In this document: positions 57,146 to 64,000 of the stretch, piece after piece
Position numbering within the stretch: the first letter of the stretch is position 1
Layout: the number at the start of each line of letters is the position of its first letter
Program-made: the position numbers and the translations under genes
Assembly: GCF_009792795.1 (NCBI RefSeq)
Contig: NZ_VKHQ01000005.1
Location: 1-64,000 of the forward strand
Reading direction: 5' to 3'
From: Cognatiluteimonas profundi
GTDB lineage: Bacteria; Pseudomonadota; Gammaproteobacteria; Xanthomonadales; Xanthomonadaceae
Length of the DNA stretch: 64,000 bases
The notes under the pieces: generated by a model
What the model saw: only the letters and a program-made list of their open reading frames with translations
What the model was told of the DNA's origin: nothing
Database searches by the model: none

Positions 57146-58351
57146 TCAGAGTCCCGACGCGCGACGCCAGAGCAGGTGTGCCAATGGCGGAATGCGCCCA
57201 GCCGCGCCCAGCAGCCGGCCCCGCAACAGGGTGGGGACCACCGCATCGCTGCCGAAGACACGATTGATGCCGTCGAAGGCGTGCGCCGCCACCGCGTTGT
57301 CGCTCTTGCGGGCGCGCGCCCAGCGCGCGAGGCGCGCGGGGGCGCTCCAGTCGGCGCGCGCGGATTTCGCAGCGATGACGGCGTCGCGCAATCCGGCGAC
57401 ATCACGCAATCCCAGGTTGACGCCCTGCCCGGCCAGCGGATGCACCACGTGCGCGGCATCGCCGATGGCGAGGATGCGACCGTGGACGTACGCATGCGCA
57501 AGCTGGCGACGCAGCGGAAATGCCGCCCGTGCCGACTGCATCCGCACCCGCCCCAGGCGGGCATCGAACGCACGCGTCAGCGCATCGGCGAAAGCGTCGT
57601 CGTCCAGGCCGAGCAGCCGCGTCGCTTCCTCATCGGGCACCGTCCAGACGATCGAACTGCGATGGCCTGGTCTGGCAATCGCGCCGGCCGGGTCGGGACA
57701 CGGCAGGAAGGCCAGCGGGCCGCCCGGCAGGAATCGCTGCCAGGCCGTGTCGCCATGGGGCTGCTCGGTCTGGACATAGGCGACGATGCCGCGCTGGCGG
57801 TAGTCGTGTCGGCTGACATCGATGCCCGCGAGCCGGCGTAAGGTCGAGTCCGCGCCGTCGGCGGCGATGGCGATGCCCGCGTCGATCCCCGAACCGTCCT
57901 CCAGCTGCAGGCGCACGCCGGCGTCGTCCTGCTCGCAGCCTGCGATGCGGGCCGGACAATGCATCCGCACGCCGGCAGCAATGGCGCCTTCCCACAGGCG
58001 GTCGACCAGCAGGCCGTGCTCGATGATCCAGCCCAGCTCCCGTCGCCCGAATGCGTCCGCATCGAACAGCAACTCGCCACCGCCAGCGGCGTCCCACACG
58101 CGCATGCGGCGGTAGGCCTGCGCGCGAGCACTCGCGATGGCGGTCCACACGCCCAGCGAATCCAGCAAACCGGCGTTGTCCGGCGCGATCGCATAGACGC
58201 GCAGGTCCGGTTGTCCTGCCTGCCACGTCGACGGCGCCGCAGCCTCGACGAGGACGACGTCCAGGCCGGCCCGTGCCAAAGCCAATGCCGCGCAGGTGCC
58301 GACCACGCCACCACCGACGATGGCGACATCCGCCCGTCCACGCCGGTTCAT
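57146..58351 (-). CDS. UbiH/UbiI/VisC-family FAD monooxygenase
   Basis: The product is a 401-aa flavoprotein hydroxylase. The FAD loop is DVAIVGGGVVGTCAALALARAG. The DG motif reads IAADGADSTLRRLAGI, and the GD motif reads ILAIGDAAHVVHPLAGQGVNLGLRD. The GD motif resembles UbiI/VisC/UbiF more than UbiH. It likely hydroxylates a ubiquinone precursor ring. The start ATG overlaps the ubiH stop by 4 bp (ATGA), giving a ubiH-ubiI-like pair. Confidence 0.92.
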   Translation of the reverse strand: MNRRGRADVAIVGGGVVGTCAALALARAGLDVVLVEAAAPSTWQAGQPDLRVYAIAPDNAGLLDSLGVWTAIASARAQAYRRMRVWDAAGGGELLFDADAFGRRELGWIIEHGLLVDRLWEGAIAAGVRMHCPARIAGCEQDDAGVRLQLEDGSGIDAGIAIAADGADSTLRRLAGIDVSRHDYRQRGIVAYVQTEQPHGDTAWQRFLPGGPLAFLPCPDPAGAIARPGHRSSIVWTVPDEEATRLLGLDDDAFADALTRAFDARLGRVRMQSARAAFPLRRQLAHAYVHGRILAIGDAAHVVHPLAGQGVNLGLRDVAGLRDAVIAAKSARADWSAPARLARWARARKSDNAVAAHAFDGINRVFGSDAVVPTLLRGRLLGAAGRIPPLAHLLWRRASGL

Positions 58352-59559
58352 TGCTGCACGCTCCGGCACAACAGCGGCACGCTGCCGCGATATCCCATCG
58401 CGCCGCCGACGAGCCATCCCTGCAGGATCGGCAGGCGGTCGGCAGCCAGCATCCCAAGCGATCGCAGCGGGCGCAGCAGCGTTCCGGGATTGGTTGTCAG
58501 TCGCGCCAGGCCATCGGAGAACGCCAGCGTGCGTTCGCGGTCCTCGCGCCGACGGTCGGCATGGTCGGACAACAGCGCATCGGCGCCGGGATCCTGCTGC
58601 CCGGCGACGAGTTCGGCGAGGGTCAAGGCATCCCGCAAGCCGAGGTTGAAGCCTTGGGCGCCGATCGGGTGCAGCGTCTGCGCGGCATTGCCGACCAGCA
58701 CCGCACGACGGAGCACCAGTTCGCGCGCCCACAGGCTGGTCGCGGCATAGCGGCTGCGATCTCCGACCGTCAGGAAGCGGCCGACGCGCCAGCCGAATGC
58801 CCGCTGCAGCCGATCGAGGAATGCAGTGTCGTCCAGCGCCTGCACGCGGTCGGCATCGGCGTCCGACACCCCATGCACGACGCCGAAGTGGCGGTCGGCG
58901 CGCGGCAGCAGGGCAGTCGGGCCGGATTCGCCGAAACGTTCGTACGCGGTGCCATCCGGCGCACGCTCGGTACGGACGCGGGCGACGAACAACGTCTGGC
59001 CATAGTCGTGTTCCTCTGCGTGGATGCCGAGCGCGCCGCGAACCGCACTGCGGGTGCCGTCGGCAGCGACGAGCAGCCGCGCTGCGATCGTGCGTTCGCC
59101 GGTGTCGTCGACGATGCGGACATGGCGCGCGTCGTCATCACCCTCGCCAAGCCCCAGGAAACGCGCCGGCCGGTAACGCGTCACATGGGTCGTTTCCGCC
59201 AGCCGCGCTTCCAGCGCCTGGCCAAAGTCGCGAGCCACCACCACCTGTCCGAACGCATCGCGGCCGTACGTCGTCGCATCGAGGCGAACGCGTCCGAAGT
59301 CACCGCTGCGGCTGACGTGGATCCTGCGGATCGGCGCCGTGGGTGTCCGCAGCTTCTGCAGGACGCCCAACGCCGACAAGGCATTCACGGTGGCTTCGGC
59401 AAAGCTGAGGTTGCGCTGGTCGAATACGGCCGGCAGTGCCCCGGCCGGGCTCGCTTCGATCAGGGCGACATCGATGCCGCCAAGGTCCAGCGCGATCGCA
59501 AGACTGGTGCCGACCAGCCCGCCACCCACGATGGCCACGTCATGTCGTGTCGACACCAT
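58348..59559 (-). CDS. ubiH: 2-octaprenyl-6-methoxyphenol hydroxylase UbiH
   Basis: UbiH hydroxylates the C4 position in ubiquinone synthesis. The 403-aa product has the FAD loop DVAIVGGGLVGTSLAIALD, AADGTRSAVRGALGI, and the UbiH-specific VLVGNAAQTLHPIGAQGFNLGLRD (Asn in place of Asp). ATG 59559 is preferred over the open upstream frame. It is the first gene of the pair. Confidence 0.93.
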   Translation of the reverse strand: MVSTRHDVAIVGGGLVGTSLAIALDLGGIDVALIEASPAGALPAVFDQRNLSFAEATVNALSALGVLQKLRTPTAPIRRIHVSRSGDFGRVRLDATTYGRDAFGQVVVARDFGQALEARLAETTHVTRYRPARFLGLGEGDDDARHVRIVDDTGERTIAARLLVAADGTRSAVRGALGIHAEEHDYGQTLFVARVRTERAPDGTAYERFGESGPTALLPRADRHFGVVHGVSDADADRVQALDDTAFLDRLQRAFGWRVGRFLTVGDRSRYAATSLWARELVLRRAVLVGNAAQTLHPIGAQGFNLGLRDALTLAELVAGQQDPGADALLSDHADRRREDRERTLAFSDGLARLTTNPGTLLRPLRSLGMLAADRLPILQGWLVGGAMGYRGSVPLLCRSVQQ

Positions 59560-59628
59560 GCTGATGAGAGGCCGGATGGGTGGGTGCGTTATGCTACCGG
59601 TTCCCGCCGAACGACTCGCGCGCACTCA

Positions 59629-60198
59629 ATGAATCGCCCTGCTGCTTCCGTTGCCCCCGGCCCGCTGGTACTCGCGGGACTGATCGTCGTCGCCGCGCTG
59701 ACGCGCCTGCTGCCGCATCCGCCCAATTTTTCGCCGGTCGAGGCGATCGCATTGTTCGGCGGTGCGTACTTCGCCTCGCGGCAATGGGCGGCCATCGTGC
59801 CGCTGCTGGCCATGCTGGTGTCCGACCTGGCGCTTGGCGCGCTGCATGGCGGCGATTACACCAGCTACCTCGGCGGTGCCAGCTTCTGGTCGGTCTATGC
59901 CTGCATCGCGCTGACGGTCGTGCTCGGCCTCGGGCTGCGCGGGAAGGTCACCGGCGCCCGCGTGCTGGGTTACGCGCTGACGGGGTCGATCATCTTCTTC
60001 GTGGTGACCAACTTCGCCGCCTGGCTGTCCGATCCGATGTATCCGCGCACGTCCGCTGGCCTTGCGGCCGCCTATGTTGCCGGCATTCCCTTCTTCCGCT
60101 GGACGCTGCTGGGCACCCTGTCCTACAGCGCGGCGCTGTTCGGCGGTTTTGCGCTCCTGCGCGGCCGCGTGCCTGCGTTGCGGGCCCGGACCATCTAG
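59629..60198 (+). CDS. DUF6580-family membrane protein
   Basis: The product is 189 aa with about five TM helices: PLVLAGLIVVAALTRLLPH, then NFSPVEAIALFGGAYFASRQWA, the TM pairs around WSVYACIALTVVLGLGL, and GSIIFFVVTNFAAWLSDPMYPRT. The PNFSPVEAIALFGGA motif and the NFA(A/V)W segment are typical of this family, related to energy-coupling-factor-like membrane proteins. Its 18-bp spacing to the cobalamin adenosyltransferase suggests an operon and perhaps a cobalamin link, which is inference. Confidence 0.85.
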   Translation: MNRPAASVAPGPLVLAGLIVVAALTRLLPHPPNFSPVEAIALFGGAYFASRQWAAIVPLLAMLVSDLALGALHGGDYTSYLGGASFWSVYACIALTVVLGLGLRGKVTGARVLGYALTGSIIFFVVTNFAAWLSDPMYPRTSAGLAAAYVAGIPFFRWTLLGTLSYSAALFGGFALLRGRVPALRARTI

Positions 60199-60216
60199 CG
60201 CCCACAGGTTTCCACG

Positions 60217-60771
60217 GTGGGAAATCGCCTCAGCAAGATCTACACCCGCACCGGCGATGACGGCACCACGGGTCTGGGGGATGGCAGCCGCGTCGCCAAG
60301 GATTCGGCGCGCGTCGCCGCCTACGGCACTGTCGACGAAGCCAATTCCGCGATCGGCCTGGTGCTCGCCGCGAATCTTCCAACCGACATCGCCGGCCTGC
60401 TGACGACCGTGCAGCACCAGTTGTTCGACCTCGGCGGCGAGCTGTGCATCCCGGGACACGCGGCGATCTTCGATGCGGACATCACCGCGCTCGAGGCGGC
60501 GCTGGACCATCACAACGCGCCGCTGCCGCCGCTGAAGGACTTCATCCTGCCTGGCGGCGGCGAAGCGGCGGCGCGCTGCCACCTGGCGCGCACCATCGTG
60601 CGACGCGCCGAGCGCGAAACCGTGACACTCGCGCGACACGATGCGGTGCGGCCGCAGGCGATCCAATACCTCAACCGCCTGTCCGACCTGTTGTTCGTGC
60701 TGTCGCGCGTCCTGGCCAGGGCCAGCGGCCACGGCGAAGTGCTCTGGAACCATGATCGCCGCAAGCCCTGA
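60217..60771 (+). CDS. ATP:cob(I)alamin adenosyltransferase (PduO type)
   Basis: This enzyme adenosylates cob(I)alamin. The 184-aa product opens LSKIYTRTGDDGTTGLGDGSRV, the ATP-binding signature, and has LFDLGGELC, then RTIVRRAERETVTL and IQYLNRLSDLLFVLSR, which forms the corrinoid/ATP site. The start is GTG 60217. It overlaps the next gene's preferred start by 20 bp. No other cobalamin synthesis genes are in the window, consistent with salvage. Confidence 0.95.
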   Translation: MGNRLSKIYTRTGDDGTTGLGDGSRVAKDSARVAAYGTVDEANSAIGLVLAANLPTDIAGLLTTVQHQLFDLGGELCIPGHAAIFDADITALEAALDHHNAPLPPLKDFILPGGGEAAARCHLARTIVRRAERETVTLARHDAVRPQAIQYLNRLSDLLFVLSRVLARASGHGEVLWNHDRRKP

Positions 60772-61702
60772 GCAGCGGGTTGCGACGGTGCACGTGTACA
60801 CGCATCCCGCGTGCCTCGCCCACGACACGGGTCCAGCACATGCCGAGCGCCCGGAGCGACTGGCCGCCGTGACCGGAGCGCTGCACGACGCATTTCCAGA
60901 CCGGCTGCAGTGGCACGAGGCGCCGCGTGCCACCCACGAGCAGTTGTCACGCGCGCATGTTCCCGCGTTGTTGCACAGCGTGCTGGACGCCGCGCCGTCG
61001 CAACGCATCCTGCTGGATCCCGACACCGTCCTGTCGCCAGGCTCGGCCGAAGCCGCATTGCGAGCCGCGGGCGCCGCCGTCGCCGCCGTCGACGCGGTGC
61101 TGTCAGGCGCGTGCACACGGGCCTTCTGTGCAGTACGTCCCCCTGGCCACCATGCGACCGCGGATACCGCCATGGGGTTCTGCCTTTTCAACAATGTCGC
61201 CGTCGCGGCCTTGCACGCTCTCGATGCACACGGCCTGCAGCGCGTGGCGATTGCCGATTTCGATGTCCATCACGGCAACGGCACCCAGGCCATCTTCGAA
61301 GGCGATGCACGGGTGCTGTTCCTGAGCTCGCACCAGATGCCGCTGTATCCCGGTACCGGCGAGGCCTCTGAAACGGGAGTCGGCAACATCCACAATGCCC
61401 CGCTGCCACCGGATACCGGCAGCGATGGATTTCGCCATGCCTGGGAGACGCGCCTGCTTCCGGCCATCGACGGATTCAGGCCGCAGCTGGTGCTGGTGTC
61501 GGCGGGCTTCGATGCGCATGCCCGCGATCCCCTGGCACAGATGGGACTCGTCGCCGACGACTACGCGTGGCTGACCCGCCGGCTTGTGGCGCTGGCCCAG
61601 CGCCATGCCGATGGCCGCATCGTGTCCCTGCTCGAGGGTGGATACGACCTGGCGGCGCTGCGCGAGTCCAGCGTGGCGCACGTGGCCGCCCTTCTCGACT
61701 GA
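60752..61702 (+). CDS. Histone deacetylase-like amidohydrolase
   Basis: The product is about 316 aa, class II HDAC/acetoin-utilisation family, zinc-dependent. The motifs are HAERPERLAAVTGAL, CAVRPPGHHATADTAMGFCLFNN (catalytic His pair), ADFDVHHGNGTQAIF (zinc ligands), SAGFDAHARDPL, and the EGGYDLAAL tail. The start may be ATG 60752 or GTG 60788 or 60794, the latter two closer to the family N-terminus. The substrate is unknown (acetyl-polyamines or acetyl-lysine). Confidence 0.92.
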   Translation: MIAASPEQRVATVHVYTHPACLAHDTGPAHAERPERLAAVTGALHDAFPDRLQWHEAPRATHEQLSRAHVPALLHSVLDAAPSQRILLDPDTVLSPGSAEAALRAAGAAVAAVDAVLSGACTRAFCAVRPPGHHATADTAMGFCLFNNVAVAALHALDAHGLQRVAIADFDVHHGNGTQAIFEGDARVLFLSSHQMPLYPGTGEASETGVGNIHNAPLPPDTGSDGFRHAWETRLLPAIDGFRPQLVLVSAGFDAHARDPLAQMGLVADDYAWLTRRLVALAQRHADGRIVSLLEGGYDLAALRESSVAHVAALLD

Positions 61703-61806
61703 ATGCCACCGCGCGGCTGAGGCGGCGGAGCCGGATTCCCGTTTGCATTGCCGCTACCCCATGGATACGGCAAGCTAACGGCCGATTTCCGCTGACGGAT
61801 GCCCGC

Positions 61807-64000
61807 GTGCGCCGAACCCTCCGCTTGCTGCCCTTGCCCTTGTGCATTGGCCTGTCGCTCGCAGCACATGGCGCCGAAAATCGACCGGACGAATGGCGCC
61901 TGTGCCCGATCCAGGACGCCGTCCCCGCCTTCTCCGATGCCCAGCAGCCAACGGGCAGCCCGGCGACGCGCATCCAGCAACCGACCGACATCGAGGGCGA
62001 CCAGCTCTCCGGCACCGAGTCGAATCCGCAGTTCCAGGGGAATGTCGCGTTGCGGCGCGGCGACCAGTTCCTGGGCAGCCGCAAGCTGACCTACGACAGC
62101 AGCACCGGCAAGTACGTGGCCGAGGGCGACGTCCGCTACCAGGACTCGGGCATGCGCATGGTGGCCGATCGCGCCGAGGGCGACCAGAACGCCGACACGC
62201 ACAACGTGCAGAACGTGCACTACCAATTGATGTCGCGTCGCGGCAACGGCGGTGCCGAGCATATCGAGATGCATGGCTCGCAAGGCAGCTTGTACGGCGC
62301 CACGTATTCCACCTGCCCGCCCGAGGATCGCCGGTGGGAGCTGCGCGCGCAGCGCATCGACGTGGATACCGACGCCGGCACCGGCGTGGCGCGCAACGCC
62401 ACGCTGCGTGTCGGCCGCGTGCCGGTGCTGTACGTCCCGTGGTTCCCGTTCCCGATCGACGATCGTCGGCGGACGGGATTGCTGTCGCCGAGCATCGCCT
62501 TGTCCGGTCGCAATGGCTTCGACTACCGGCAGCCGTACTACATCAACCTGGCGCCGAACTACGACGCCACGCTGACGCCACGGCTGATGACCAGCCGCGG
62601 CCTGCAGCTGGGCGCGCAGTTCCGCTATCTGACCTACACCGGCCGTGGCGTGTTCGATTTCGCCTTCCTGCCCAACGACAAGCTCACCGACCGGGATCGC
62701 CAGAAGGAGATCGACGAGGGCGTGCCCGAAGCCAACCGGCGCAAGGACAACCGCGGCTTCTTCCGTTTTGTCGGCAACCAGAACATCAACAGCACATGGC
62801 AGGCGCGCGCGAACCTCAACTGGATCAGCGACCCGCGCTACCTGGAGGACTTCAACAACAACCTCAACGGGCTGACCCCTTTCTCGGTGACCAGCGACAT
62901 TGGCATATACGGCCACAGTCGTTACTGGGACGCCGGAATTTCAGCTGACCACAAGCAGCTGGCCGACTACACGGTCAATCGGGTTTTCCTTCCCTACAAC
63001 CGCCTGCCGCGCGCCTACCTGCGCTGGGACCAGCCGCTGACGCAATGGTTCGACGTTGGCGTGGATGCCGAGGCCGTGCGCTTCCAGGATCCGGTCAAAC
63101 CCGGCGGCAGCCGCGTCGATTTGAAGCCATTCGTCAGCATGCCGCTGCAGGGGGCCAGCTGGTTCGTCACGCCCACGCTGGCGTGGCGCTACACCGGTTA
63201 TCGCCTCGACCAGGGCATGGCGCCCGGCGGCGGCAGCACCACCCCCAGCCGCAGCATGCCCATCGCCTCGGTCGATGCGGGCCTGTATTTCGACCGCAAC
63301 ATGACCTGGGGTGGCGAGACCTTCCTCAACACGCTGGAGCCGCGCCTGTTCTACCTGCGCGTGCCCTATCGCGACCAGAGCGGCCTGCCACTGTTCGATA
63401 CCCGCCCGCTGACCTTCAGCTGGGGCCAGCTGTTCCGCGACAACCGCTACACCGGAGCCGATCGCCAGACCGATGCCAACCAGCTGACGCTGGCGCTGAC
63501 CAGCCGCTTCATCCGGCAGTCCGACGGCCGCGAAAAGCTCTCGGCAAGCATCGGCCAGATCAAGTACTTCGATCCCTCGCAGGTCACCGTGCCGGGCGAG
63601 CAGCCGGTGGAACGCGGCAGTTCGGCCTGGATCGCCGACAGCACCTGGAACGTCAATGATCGCTGGACGATCGGCGGCTCCTACCAGTGGGATCCCAAAT
63701 TCCGACGGCAGGACCTGGCCAGTTTCCGCACCCGGTACCTGATCGGCGACGAGGGGATCGTCAACCTCGGCTATCGCTACCGGCGCAACCTGCTCAAGCA
63801 GGTGGACCTGTCGTTCCTGTACCCGCTCAACGATTCCTGGAGCGTGGTGGGGCGTTATTACTACTCCCTGTACCGCAAGGCGAGCTCGAATCCACTGCTG
63901 GACCAGCAGCCCAAGCTGCTGGAGGGAATCCTTGGGGTGCAGTGGGACAGCTGCTGCATGGCGGTGCGGCTCGTCGGCCGCCGCTATATCCAGAACCGCC
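61807..64000 (+). CDS. lptD: LPS-assembly protein LptD (3' end beyond window)
   Basis: LptD is the outer-membrane barrel that inserts LPS with LptE. The 731 codons seen run open to the window end without a stop. There is a signal peptide (ends AAHG-A), then a jellyroll N-domain with GDQLSGTESNPQFQGNVALRRGDQFL, then YVPWFPFPIDDRRRTGLLSPS and the barrel. Cysteines at 33, 170, 716 and 717 match the four disulfide-forming Cys of E. coli LptD (31, 173, 724, 725). GTG 61807 is the start; the nearby ATG at 61799 is in another frame. No frameshift was found. Confidence 0.96.
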   Translation, partial: MRRTLRLLPLPLCIGLSLAAHGAENRPDEWRLCPIQDAVPAFSDAQQPTGSPATRIQQPTDIEGDQLSGTESNPQFQGNVALRRGDQFLGSRKLTYDSSTGKYVAEGDVRYQDSGMRMVADRAEGDQNADTHNVQNVHYQLMSRRGNGGAEHIEMHGSQGSLYGATYSTCPPEDRRWELRAQRIDVDTDAGTGVARNATLRVGRVPVLYVPWFPFPIDDRRRTGLLSPSIALSGRNGFDYRQPYYINLAPNYDATLTPRLMTSRGLQLGAQFRYLTYTGRGVFDFAFLPNDKLTDRDRQKEIDEGVPEANRRKDNRGFFRFVGNQNINSTWQARANLNWISDPRYLEDFNNNLNGLTPFSVTSDIGIYGHSRYWDAGISADHKQLADYTVNRVFLPYNRLPRAYLRWDQPLTQWFDVGVDAEAVRFQDPVKPGGSRVDLKPFVSMPLQGASWFVTPTLAWRYTGYRLDQGMAPGGGSTTPSRSMPIASVDAGLYFDRNMTWGGETFLNTLEPRLFYLRVPYRDQSGLPLFDTRPLTFSWGQLFRDNRYTGADRQTDANQLTLALTSRFIRQSDGREKLSASIGQIKYFDPSQVTVPGEQPVERGSSAWIADSTWNVNDRWTIGGSYQWDPKFRRQDLASFRTRYLIGDEGIVNLGYRYRRNLLKQVDLSFLYPLNDSWSVVGRYYYSLYRKASSNPLLDQQPKLLEGILGVQWDSCCMAVRLVGRRYIQNR

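Noticed and set aside
62880..63050. Possible frameshift in lptD
   Set aside because: Reading codon by codon, the lptD frame stays open from 61807 to the window end, and all four cysteines are present.

Overview
The window is a compact, high-GC, gene-dense chromosomal segment from a gammaproteobacterium. Gene order points to the Xanthomonadaceae/Lysobacteraceae (Lysobacter or Luteimonas-like). The supporting signs are a Tyr-Gly-Thr tRNA array in front of tuf, a TPR/lolB/ispE/tRNA-Gln/prs/rplY/pth/ychF block, oxyR divergent from an alkyl hydroperoxidase, a secreted M4 protease with C-terminal PPC and P domains, and TonB-dependent receptors. This assignment is inference from gene content; no marker such as 16S rRNA is present. 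The first 39 bases look like degraded Illumina adapter, so the window probably begins at a contig edge.

Layout. 0-7.6 kb (mostly minus): truncated tuf behind a tRNA operon with a near-consensus promoter, then the translation/nucleotide/isoprenoid block and the outer-membrane lipoprotein factor lolB behind a TPR protein. 7.7-11.9 kb (plus): hemA, prfA, a GNAT acetyltransferase, moaB and a PPK2. 11.9-15.6 kb: acylphosphatase, TlpA-like lipoprotein and YihY on minus; wrbA, DUF2069 and a one-domain asparaginase-like protein on plus. 15.6-21.8 kb: a TonB receptor, the secreted M4 metalloprotease with a terminator and a possible Clp/CRP site, sufT, and an unknown membrane protein. 21.8-26.6 kb: the three transhydrogenase genes (pntAA, pntAB, pntB), split by a four-gene plus-strand block: an arginine-rich secreted repeat protein, an ECF sigma factor, a single-TM protein and a DUF3106 protein. 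26.7-36.8 kb: DUF1631, nitroreductase, a 5'-3' exonuclease, Nudix, prmC-pip, a second TonB receptor and an orphan sigma-54 response regulator.

36.8-39.7 kb looks like a stress-associated cluster: a KGG-repeat protein, a BON protein with a long Q/G/Y-rich tail, and a Thr/Ala-rich lipoprotein. 39.9-44.3 kb is the giant helicase lhr. 44.3-46.4 kb is an iron-uptake operon (FTR1 permease, cupredoxin, predicted outer-membrane barrel) under a visible Fur box. A PMT/ArnT-type glycosyltransferase follows. 48.3-51.2 kb is a peroxide-defence locus, ahpC-ahpD divergent from oxyR, with a clear OxyR operator and a downstream unknown gene. 51.3-52.0 kb holds no gene but a large imperfect inverted repeat with a hexanucleotide tandem repeat at its centre. 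52.0-64 kb carries msrA, glnS, a deaminase, rlmM, an EF-hand protein, two ubiquinone-type monooxygenases, DUF6580, a cobalamin adenosyltransferase, a histone-deacetylase-like hydrolase and the first 731 codons of lptD, which runs off the end.

Most of the content is housekeeping. The parts that merit attention are the inverted-repeat element, the split pnt operon with its hendecad-repeat protein, the Fur-controlled FTR1 cluster, the mycobacterial-type AhpC/AhpD pair, and the adapter at the left edge. No transposase, integrase, phage gene or CRISPR array was seen.
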